DNA from: Owenia fusiformis
Lineage: Eukaryota; Annelida; Polychaeta; Sabellida; Oweniidae
Assembly: GCA_903813345.2 (NCBI GenBank)
Contig: CAIIXF020000012.1
Location: 31,564,501-31,628,500, forward strand
DNA length: 64,000 nucleotides
Reading direction: 5' to 3'
The notes beneath the pieces were generated by a model. The model was not told where the DNA came from. It saw only the letters and a program-made list of their open reading frames with translations, and made no database searches. Every line of letters begins with the position of its first letter. Position 1 is the stretch's first letter. Shown piece by piece: positions 24,706-36,500 of this stretch. The translations under genes were made by a program, and so were the position numbers.

Positions 24706-26600
24706 ATGGTAGTTAACAATACAACCACTCCGGCAATGGACATTACTACGAACAGAGAAGAAGGAGGATTGCTAAGTAAGTTATGTTTCGTTTTTTGGGT
24801 TTTCTAAAAAAGTAAATCAACCTATTTGAATCAATTCAGTTAATTCATTTGAGGCAGATGCATTCCGTTTGCAACATATTGCTGTTTTGTGGATACATTT
24901 TTTATAGCAATTATAGCAAACATGCTCATCCATTGACATAGCCTTTAGCACTATAACTTTAATAAAATTTTAATAAGATAGTGGCAAAACAGCACTTCAA
25001 AGCACTGTTTTATGAAAATGTAGATTTTGTGCAATTTAGTTCAAGCATTTTCTTAGATATTTGCCTCGGAGCTTCTTGTCGTTTATTACCAATATAATGA
25101 GGAAAAAGCCGCCACAAGGGCATCATTGATTGTGGTCAATAATAAATCCAAGTTTCAAATATACCTTAGGGATATATTTGTCAAAAACGTTGAAAATAAC
25201 ACTTGCAAATCAAAAGCGATTATGCCTTGAGTTACAAACTAGTTTTGTGATGAGGTTACTATGACAACAGTAACTTTATTGACCCTTCCCACCCTTTTGA
25301 ACTTTTATCACTTTTGGTCGATAATATTGATCCATTTCTGTCAAAACACTAAGACCAACCCACTCGAAAAATTATGCCAACTATTGTATAATGTATTGGT
25401 TGGTTAGAAAACGTTATTATAGTTTAAAGAGATTAACATTAGACTAATATTTCAAAAATATCTTGCAATTGTATGAGAAACATTGGTGCGTGCAAAATAA
25501 ATCCGATTGGAACGGACTGTTTCATACATCATGTTAAACTGCTAATGGATTTTATTTCAGTATCCCACCAGGAAATCTTCATCATCGCCTTATGTCTGAC
25601 TAGTGTAACCTTCTTAGTTCTTCTACCCATAGACTTCATAAAATATCGTAGGAGAAAGAAGCCTCCGACCCATATGAGACAAGGTTCGAGACCACGTGTT
25701 TACGACGCTCGGGTATTTCCGTTTTGGCATCGGAATGACATTCCCGAAGATGTGTATCTGAAAACGTTATACTCGCCTGCCAAATCAAACAACATGAGAC
25801 AACTTGAAGAGCAAAAATATGCCATGCAAGTTAACACAAATAATGAAGAATTCGAAAAGGAAGGTACGCGATATATTGAGAGAAGAACATCTCGGGAAAG
25901 TTACCATAGCGATATCGTCATAGCAACGAATCCGTTGTTGGACTCGGATGGTCCATATGACGACCTAACGAGTAAGAAACTTTTGCTCAAACCTATTAAA
26001 AAGAAGAAAAGAAAGAAAAGGTTAATAAAAAATACTGTTATGAAAACCAGCTCAAAAGTGTCTCCTTTATACGACGATGCAAATGAACAAGTAAACGACA
26101 ATGATAAACCTGACACAGTTCATTGTAATGACAATATCGGATTTGAAAGTGACGAACACCATAAACAAAATGCAAACATGTATAGCAATCCTCAACGCAA
26201 CAGTGCATCAACTGACAATGATACGCCAAATGACCTCAATGTTAATGATGATACCATTACTAAGGGTCGTGATGTGAATGTAGCAAATGAACATGATATG
26301 CCACATACGAGTCCTGAATATGAAGCCAATGAACACAATGCTGTTACTGAGCAATTGGCAAATGGACACAAAACGCCCAATGCTCAACAGAATAATTCAG
26401 GAAACATATTGTCACATAACTTGAAAACGCAGTATGATACCAACGTACTTATTGATAGTGTAGATACGATACATAAAGATAACGCTCGTATTGAGTCCGG
26501 CTATGGAGGTGTCCCAACAGAAATGAAAATATTCACAATTCAGAGCCAAAATTCTGAGAAAAATTTTCTTGCATTGAATGAGGATTCTGTTATTGTATAA
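24706..26600 (+). CDS. Single-pass membrane protein with long acidic/Asn-rich cytoplasmic tail
   Basis: Two exons, 24706-24775 and 25561-26600, join in phase (CTAA|gtaagt ... tttatttcag|TATCC) to about 369 codons. The short N-terminus (MVVNNTTTPAMDITTN...) has N-glycosylation sequons at residues 4 and 5. One hydrophobic segment (residues ~29-48) is followed at once by KYRRRKK, predicting a type III orientation with the tail inside the cell. The tail has a lysine/arginine cluster at ~162-180 (KPIKKKKRKK), then a low-complexity Asn/Asp/His-rich region, and ends DSVIV, which would fit a class II PDZ ligand. A uORF (ATG 24693, stopping at TAA 24714-24716) overlaps the start out of frame. I do not recognise the family; adhesion or scaffold roles would be guesses. 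Confidence 0.7.
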
Positions 26601-28189
26601 CCATAACCAAAAACTAAGAGCAGTATCGAAATACAGGTATCACAAAGTTGTCCCTGGGCCATTACCCCTGGGACATAAAGTCCCCTGACTATGTTTTCTA
26701 GGAGTTAAGGCCGTGGGATAATTGGCAGAAATAGTAGTCCTGAAGCCTAGGACTGAAATATATGGCGAAGAAATCAATGAGTTTAATTGTATTATCATAA
26801 ACATGTACAATTTGCTTCAAAAATCGCCTAAGATAAATTTCAATTGAAATCCTTGTAATATTGACGCTTAGAACATATAGATGAACAATTATGAAAAGAA
26901 AATTATGAAAAGAAAGTGTTTTATTTGATTCATGTAGTGTGGTTAGTGTATTTATATTTGCAAAACAATTCATTGAAAATGTGTTCTTTTAGTGATTTCG
27001 TTTCTTTTGGATGATTTTGTAGAAAACAAGTGCAATGTGTCAAAGGAATTTAAGCCCAAGACTCAATGCATTGGAGCTGCTTCATTCCACCCAGGCATTG
27101 TTTCCTTGCATTCCCGCTACACGGTCGTGCAAAGGTTTGGAAACAACACCTTCATGGTATAATTCACTGAGTCCAGGGCTTAAATCCTTAAACAAAATGA
27201 AAAATGAAAAATCAATTCAAATTTTTTGCTTTTGTCTTTGGAGGCTTAAGATAGATAAAAGTAAGTGTTAATTCTGACTGTTAAATCTGCTTATAATATG
27301 ATTGTAATTGTGTCTCATAAGCCTTTGGAGGCTGGCCGTATAATTACGGGTGACACTGTAATAAATAAATAAATAAATAAATAAATAATATTTGGTTAAA
27401 CCCTTTTAACACGCTATCCACGACCATGAAGACTATTAATTCGAAACGTATATGACAAAGGTGTAGACGTGTCTTCCAGCCTTACAACGACGATACGCAA
27501 ATTTTGTTAGTTGTTAGGAGTTCCAATTCTATATTTTTATATTAGAAGTAAATACATGTTCATGACATTATGAAACTATATCTTATAATAGCTTACTAAT
27601 TTAGACTAGTGGGATTTTAGAAGAAATCTTGGCGGACATCGACGTCGTCTTATAATTAAATGCTGTGTATTGTTCTCATTTATCGAAAATATCGGAAATT
27701 ATTGATGTTAATTGGCTAATTCTATGCGTTCCAGTCAAAGATTAGAATGTACGTTTGTACATATTGTACTGAATGAGTTGCTTGGAAATTGGAGATATGA
27801 CAAATAAAAGCATGTGTAATTTTGCTGAGGGAAATTGTGCCATAACAGTCTAACTCTGTACATCTTAGTAATTGACCATTTTCTATATAAATGGAAAAAT
27901 AGATGGCATCGTGGGTGTTGGTAGAGCTAGAATACATGCTAATGTATTGCAAGAGTCACTTATTTTTTTAATTTAACAATTCCATTTGAATCAACTTCAA
28001 ACATGATTTGAATGCAATTATATGAACCTGTTGACATGTGGATTGTGATTATGCACCATGTTCAGTTGGTCGAAGAATCTTGCTCATGAATTTTTTTTTG
28101 ATTGGTGTTATGTACATGTACATATCTTGCTCAATGGGTTGTGTATCTTGTATGGCATTCAAGACATGCGTTTACTCGACAGATGCACT
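26601..28189. other. 3' flank and intergenic DNA
   Basis: Contains the ATTCCACCCAGG repeat relative (about 27084-27170) and an (AAAT)n microsatellite at 27360-27387. Part of it is probably the 3' UTR of the preceding gene, but no polyadenylation site could be fixed. Confidence 0.4.
27360..27387. repeat. (AAAT)n microsatellite
   Basis: Seven uninterrupted aaat/taaa tetranucleotide repeats. Confidence 0.9.
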
Positions 28190-28366
28190 AAAAGGCAGGT
28201 GTGAATGGGACTAGGAGGACCTATTAAATGATGGTCCTACTTTCCATTGATTTATATGATGACCTAAATACAACTCTTTCCTTTATTATCGTATCCACAA
28301 TCAGTGCCAGTAAGGGGACCATAAACCCCAAGGAACCATAATTTCTTTTACACCGGGCCTCTAAAT
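28190..28366. mobile_element. MITE, second copy of the 6365 family
   Basis: Inverted relative of 6365-6536, sharing gatggtcctactttccattg, gtatccacaatcagtgcc and a right end ttttacaccggg. The left end is less clear. Confidence 0.65.
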
Positions 28367-28805
28367 AATTCTACAAAATTTTGAAAAAATTAATTATAAG
28401 TGCGTGCAGCACCATCAGTGTTAACTCATAAAATTTCTAAATGAAAAATAATTTGCTTAATAGATGTTCATTTTTTAACGTTACATACAGAAAATAAAGA
28501 TTATTTTATAAAAGTCCGCAGTTGAGGCAGTATGAATTGTAAAGTAAAATTGTATCGTGGTAATTTACGATCTGAGTGAAACACAGGTACTTAAGAATTA
28601 CAAATGTTTCTAGATTTATGTGTATTTATTGTAATTTATTTGATAATGCATATACACGTATGTTTCATATGTTAAAATTGATATTAATACAATTGTACTT
28701 ACTATGTTATAAATAACTTAATAAATGTAGAATACTACAACGGACATTTCTAAGGGATTATCTCCTAAGTAAAATACATTGGCCTAAGAATACATGATAA
28801 AAATG

Positions 28806-28930
28806 TTATAGAATGATTAGAAGTGCAATATAGGATATACTCTGTTCTCGATATTCTGTATTTACACTTGACTCCACCTCGTGTCAATACAGAATTTCTC
28901 TTCAAATCATTCAATAACTTATATTATTTG
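28806..28930. mobile_element. Fold-back element
   Basis: ttatagaatgatt / aatcattcaataa and attctgtatttacac / gtgtcaatacagaat are inverted around the loop ttgactccacctc. It is a small MITE-like palindrome. Confidence 0.6.
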
Positions 28931-29971
28931 TATTATGCTCCACCAAATATTTGTTAAAAAATATTTATAACAACATATAGATCAATAGTAAATACATCAT
29001 TTTAAACAAGGTATTAACATACAAAATGTCACAACCTGCCATTTGATACAGATGCCAAATACCAACAAACAAACACCATACACAAAAGAAGTTGGAGATT
29101 ATAACCACCTTGGCTAATATTGTTCCCCCCCCCAAAAAAAAATTCCTGTCATGAACAATAGGAAATAAATTATGAAAATATATTTTCAAACTTTTCATTT
29201 GGGCTTTTCAAGGCAATAATATTTTTCACTGCCCTTTTATCTATCAAACGGTCACTGAATGGAAACATACAGAAAAACGTATAAAGACACTGTGCTCATG
29301 AGGTAAGGTGCACATTTACCCTGGTGCTCTAGCGAGGAATCACTACACACTGAAAAAGACATTAAATAAATAAACAGTTTTGATTCAGATAACATCTTAA
29401 TTACCCCAAAATAGATGTTCAAGCCTTTAAAGATACAATAATCCCATTAAATAAGTATGCTTCATAACAATATTAAGTCTACTATTAAAAAGATAAGCTT
29501 GGTTACATATGCAATCCATTGATGTATATGCAAACATATTCAATTCAGTTTGGATACTTTCAGTGTGACTTAGAATTGTGTAACTTGTCCTATTTTTTAA
29601 ACTTAGTTGTGGTAAAAAATACATTTTAGCAACTAAGAAGAAATAAATATTCTGTATATTTATATGTCTTTCTAATTGGGTGCCTGGATTTTGATCAACA
29701 GATTCTGAGTAAGTGAAGCCACATCAAAAGATGTCATAACCAAAACGCGATTACTGTAAAAGTATGCAGAGTTCATAAACACTTGCAAATGACATTCTTT
29801 TGATCATTGAAATATCCGTAAATCACGAGCTTAGATTAATCTGAGAATATTACGTATGTCTGTAGTTTTGTCTGTTGGAAATCAGAATAATTCAAAATAA
29901 GTACAATTTGGAATGTCCATGGGGTCAGTCCATGCATTTAAGCACACAATATCCACGTGTAAGTGTATAGT

Positions 29972-30300
29972 ATACGAGGGTTGTCCCAGAAGTTATGCAC
30001 TATATGCTGTAACTTTCATTAATATTCTTCAATTCAGCTGAATTTTTTGTATTATTGCAATTGAAGTGTTATCTGTCATGTCCTGAAGTTTCTGCATCAT
30101 AAGTTAATGTTAAGTATTAAAATGGTTGCTATAGCAACACGGGGGTAGGGATGGGTGTGGCAGGTACCAATTTCGTATAACCATTATCTGTCAGGGAATG
30201 ATGCCTGATTGAAATACCAATGCAGATAATGTACATATTGTATATATATAAGTTATTAAGTAAAGAGGGTTGAACTGCATTATATCCTGGTGGTTAGAAA
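29972..30300 (+). mobile_element. Possible mariner-derived fragment
   Basis: tatacgagggttgtcccagaagttatgcac at 29971-30000 resembles mariner terminal repeats (ACGAGGGTNGTCC). No opposite end or transposase could be placed, so the right limit is arbitrary. Confidence 0.35.
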
Positions 30301-30558
30301 ACCTGAATTAGAAAAATGTCCAACAACTATAATGTATACATTCATCCGCATGTAGCATGTGCTTATGTACATGAGGTCACATGACTAGAGAGAACCAATA
30401 AAACGTTACTTTGGAAGTCACTGAAATATCATTCAGTTCAATCTGAGCATTCAGTTCGTTGTGCATAACTTGTTTTTCTATGTTCATTGCCAAGAGTGAA
30501 AAGTGATTGGCATAGGCAATCAGGCAGATGTGAGTTTCGAACTCTCGTGAAGATTTGA

Positions 30559-33500
30559 TCATTCTGCTCTCCATATAAGGTAGTTGGCCGGGTCAACCAA
30601 AGGGTGAGCTGTTAGCATCAGAACTGCATGTATCAAACCCGTCATTCTGTAGCGCAGACAAGAAATCTCTGGAAAAGATGGAAACAAATAATGATTGATT
30701 TATAAATATGATGCAATATACATAACCACATGTATTTAAATCTTATATTTCTCTCCCAAATTATCTTTTAAACCAAAAATTTCAAAATATCAAAACTAAA
30801 AAATTCAGTCCCATATTATCTTTGAGATATAGATGACACTCTAAAGAACTAGTACTTATTAGATCAGGTGTCGTAAGGAGACAACTGCTGGGAATTGGAC
30901 GATCATTTTGAAATCTTATATTGGATAGGTAAAGTTGGTGAAATTCATAGTATACCCTTACCCTAACTGCTCTCTCTTTCTACTAGGATCTTGTAATGGT
31001 ATTACATCAGGCACCCCAGAGTATCTCGTAGGTTTGCCCAAGCCTAGGATTTAACAAATATAACTAACTATACAAATTGTGATACAGTAGGACCTGTACA
31101 ATCTGAACATGGCTGGGACTGGCCAAAAGTGTTCGAATTGGCAGGTGTTCATACTTCAAGATCTCTTTAACATGGCTGCATGGAAGTCTATGGTAGATTA
31201 AAACATGGGACCAAAATAGGCTAGTTTTCGTATTGAAAGGTATTATGATTAGAGTGTTGTTCGGATACATATGTTTTACTGTATCTTTTCATCCTCAATA
31301 TTATCATTAATTCATTTTTTCATTATATCACTGATAATTATTTTTATATAGATCTAGACCTCTGTTTTTGTTCATGCAATTAATAAATCAAATATTCCAG
31401 GAATGTAATGAAATGAGAATCCATCTTCCACTCTCTGTGCAACAAGGAAATATGAGATTTTCTTGGTTCATAGAGTTTGGGAATGGGTGAATGTTCATTT
31501 CACTGCTATATGTTCCATTGCCTGTGTATCAATATGTAATACCTAAAGGTTTATACTCGTCCTTGTATTTCAAATCTTCAGCTGTGGTTTCCTCCAACAT
31601 TCTTGTAATTCTCTCTAACTGCTTTTCACTCCTCGACAGTTGTATGGGATGAATATTTGCTGCATTTTGATTGGCTTGTTCTTCATTGTCCTTTGAGGCT
31701 ATTTCGAGTATTTTTTCTATACCAACCTGGAACCAAACACCATATGAACACTCTATATGCTACCATAAATCTATGCTTCAAAAATAATCACCCTATTTGT
31801 ACCGTTATCTTAATTCTAAAATTCCCAGACCATAATAGAAATGAATAATTGAAATAGCCAGTCAAAAATGGAATGTATGACTTCTTATGTTATTGAGGAA
31901 ATTCTAAAATGACTTGTTTGACATTGACAAACCTGGAATACATGACATCATAAATACATGACATCATGTTAATATTCGGATGATGCAACATATGTTAGCA
32001 ATTTTTTATGCACTCATCAGTACTGTTAATAATCCAATGACAATTTGATGTATTTTGAACAAGCTACGTGTACTTTCTCATTGGTAATTTGGAAACACTG
32101 TGACTAATACATTGCATGTGTTCGTGAACACTGAAAATGAAACAGCCTATTAGATTTCATTATGATACATTGTACAAAATTGAAAATGTACACTACTTTT
32201 TAAATGAATTGATATCTCCAAATTACCTCTTTGTTAAGTTTCTGTTTAGCAGGTCTGAGGTTGTGAAAATCTGTTGAGTTGAGGAACTCAAGGGCAGCTT
32301 GAAATGTCACCAGTATGTAACTAAAATGAAAGCCATAAATTCATCAATTTACTTATCAATGCATTAATTAATAAGATACACAGTGATAAATACCACACTT
32401 TTTATCAAAAATTAAAAATACATGTATGTAACCACCATGCAATTTAATCCACATGCTAAAACCTTATAAGATCTCTTAAGAATGACAAAAACCTAGTGTG
32501 TCACTCAAAGCGAGAACAATTAAAATGTTATAAGTGTCCACTTCCAACTATGTAACTATAACAACAATAAACAAACGTAGAGTATTTACTATGAGGGCCA
32601 GTTATTTTTATCAAAACAACACTTTTGGAGCAACAATGTCGAATTTTGACTAGATATTAAAAACTTAACCAATATTATAAAAATGACAATTGTCAATTTT
32701 ATTTTCTAGCAATTACTCATTTAAAATTATTCATTTTTATCTAAAATCTAATCTGTAACAATGCTTTTCCACTTACCCAAATTCATCTTTACTGGAGTCA
32801 GACCAGTGAAAGTGCTGTATATAGTATAAGTTACTTTCAAGATACGGACATTTTGACTGTATTATCAAAGAGACTAGAATAGGAAGCAGGTCATCTGATG
32901 TCAGACATAGCTGTTCTGGAATATAGATAGAAAATATTACATCAAGCATGGGAGTGTAATGCTTGACTTGACTTTTTTCCAAACAATGTATTTTCAATGA
33001 CTGTAATAAATTATACATATATAAGTACATGTACTACCTACTACACATATACAATGTACAGTACAATGTACAGTTTATATTACCTTTATCAGTTGGATTT
33101 TGTCGTTCTTCCACAGCTGTATTTACCCCCTCTGTCAACCTATCCTGAAAATATATTAACACACAAACAAATAATAAACACTACTTAGAGTAAAATAGAG
33201 TAACAACTAGGAATAAAACAAGACTCATTGTGATAAATATCACACTTAAACAAGACTCATTGTAATAAATATCACACTTAAGAAAGACTCACTGTGATAA
33301 ATATCACACTTAAACAAGACTCGCTGTTATAAATGTCACACTTAGACAAGATTCACTGTGATAAATATCACACTTAAACAAGATTCACTGTGATAAATAT
33401 CAGACTTAAACAAGACACATTGTGATAAATATCACACTTAAACAAGATTCATTGTAATAAATATCACACTTAAACAAGATTCACTGTGATAAATATCACA

Positions 33501-36500
33501 CTTAAACAAGATTCACTGTGATAAATATCACACTTAAACAAGATTCACTGTGATAAATATCACACTTAAACAAGATTCACTGTGATAAATATCACACTTA
33601 AACAAGATTCACTGTGATAGATATCACACTTAAACAAGACTCACTGTGATAAATATAACACTTAAACAAGATTCATTGTAATAAATATCACACTTAAACA
33701 AGATTCACTGTGATAAATATCACACTTAAACAAGACTCATTGTAATAAATATCATACTTAAACAAGACTCACTATAATAAATATCACATTTAAACAAGAC
33801 TCATTGTAATAAATATCACACTTAAGAAAGACTCACTGTGATTAATATCACACTTAAACAAGACTCGCTGTTATAAATGTCACACTTAGACAAGACTCAC
33901 TGTAATAAATATCACACTTAAACAAGATTCACTATAATAAATATCACATTTAAACAAGACTCATTGTGATAAATATCACACTTAAGCAAGACTCATTGTA
34001 ATAAATATCACACTTAAGAAAGACTCACTGTGATTAATATCACACTTAAACAAGACTCGCTGTTATAAATGTCACACTTAGACAAGACTCACTGTAATAA
34101 ATATCATACTTAAACAAGACTCACTATAATAAATATCATACTTAAACAATACTCATTGTGATAAATATCACACTTAAACAAGACACATTGTGATAAATAT
34201 CACACTTAAACAAGACTCACTGTAATAAATATCACACTTAAACAAGACTCACTGTAATAAATATCATACTTAAACAAGACTCACTATAATAAATATCACA
34301 TTTAAACAAGACTCATTGTGATAAATATCACACTTAAGCAAGACTCATTGTAATAAATATCACACTGAAACAAGACACATTGTAATAAATATCACACTTA
34401 AGAAAGACTCATTGTGATTAATATCATACTTTAACAAGACTCACTGTTATAAATATCATACTTAAACAATACTCATTGTGATAAATATCTCACTTAAAGA
34501 AGACTCGTTGTAATAAATATCACACTTAAACAAGACTCACTGTTATAAATATCTCACTTAAACAAGACACATTGTGATAAATATCACACTTAAACAAGAC
34601 GCACTGTAATAAATATCACACTTAAACAAGACTCATTGTAATAAATATCACACTTAAACAAGACTCACTGTAATAAATATCACACTTAAACAAGACTCAT
34701 TGTAATAAATATCACACTTAAACAAGACTCACTGTAATAAATATTACACTTGAACAAGACTCACTGTAATAAATATCACACTGAAACAAGACACATTGTG
34801 ATTATTATCACATTTAAACAAGACACATTGTAATAAATATCAAACTTAAGAAAGACTCATTGTGATTAATATCATACTTAAACAAGACTCACTGTTATAA
34901 ATATCATACTTAAACAAGACTCATTGTAAAAAATATCATACTTATTAAAACAAGACTCACTGTGATAAATATCTCACTTAAACAAGACTCGCTGTGATAA
35001 ATATCACACTTAAACAAGACTCGCTGTGATAAATATCACACTTAAACAAGACTCACTGTGATAAATATCACACGTAAACAAGACTCACTGTGATAAATAT
35101 CACACTTAAACAAGACTCACTGTGATAAATATCACACTTTTTATCGAAGAATTCAAATTGGCTACCAAGTCACTTGTATTTACCCAGCAGAATCCTTAAT
35201 CAAAATCTTATCAAAACAATGGCACTAGTTTGCTCTTGCATTTGTAATATTTTCAAGTTGAACAGGTAAGCCGTTTTCCTTGAATTTTAATGACAAGATT
35301 TATGTGGTGTGATATTTATCACAGTGAGTCTTGTTTAAGTGTGATATTTATCACAGTGAGTCTTGTTTATGTGTGATATTTATCATAGTGAGTCTTGATT
35401 AAGTGTGATATTTATCACAGCGAGTCTTGTTTAAGTGAGATATTTATCACAGTGAGTCTTGTTTAAGTGTGATATTTATCACAGTGAGTCTTGTTTAAGT
35501 GTGATATTTATCACAGTGAGTCTTGTTTAAGTGTGATATTTATCACAGTAAGTCTTGTTTAAGTGTGATATTTATCACAGTGAGTCTTGTTTAAGTGTGA
35601 TATTTATCACAGTGAGTCTTGTTTAAGTGTGATATTTATCACAGTGAGTCTTGTTTAAGTGTGATATTTATCAACAATGGCAACAGTATATTGAACTTTT
35701 TTGCGAGGTTTTTATTTAATTTAAAAATGATAAACACAATGCAATTTTTTACTTATCCTTATCTCAGTTGAACAAAGAGTTGATAGTACAGTAAAATCTG
35801 TCAAAGAAGAACACCTCAGGTACCTCTGAAAAGTGTTTCACTTGGAAGGTGTTCTACTTATAGAGATTCATTTAGCATTAAGTAAGTTGGTATTGGGCCT
35901 CTGAAAAGTGTTCCAATAACAGAGGTGTTCTTTTTCTCTAGGTGTTCCATGTTACAGGTTTCACTGTACAAAGATTTCAAAAGTCGAAGATAAAGCAGTA
36001 TGTTAAAGGTCAAGGTTTAGGGGTGTATTCACTTTAAGTTTAAGAATATAAAATGGCATCTGCAACACCTGATGATGGGAAACAACCGATATTTTCTAGA
36101 CCATCTCCTCAAAATGAGCAAACGAACACTTCAGAGAAGCAAATTGAGAGGTTAACCAATTTTGTTAACTATGTCTCTCACCATGTCGACATAAGGAATA
36201 GATACACTCCTGAAGAACTTGAACTCCAAACATCGTACATTGAAAATCTGATTCAGTCTATCTGTAAAGATGTTGGTATAAGAAATCCAGCCTTAATTGT
36301 GAAAGAGATACTACACAGAGGAAGCTACTATGATAGAACTAAGATATGGAAACCTAATGAGTATGATTTCCTTGCAATTCTAGCCTTGTTTGATAGTGAA
36401 GCCATTGAGGTGAAGGTGGTGAGTGATGGGTGTGAGTATACCGGACAGGGGTACTATTACATCAAAGTTAAACAGCAGCCTTTAAAACATAACCTACCTG

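Noticed and set aside
26698-26973. 91-codon minus-strand frame in the 3' flank
   Set aside because: AT-rich open frame with no splice signals or motif; likely chance.
33219-35674. CRISPR-like array
   Set aside because: Units are contiguous 32-bp minisatellite repeats without unique spacers, in an animal intron.
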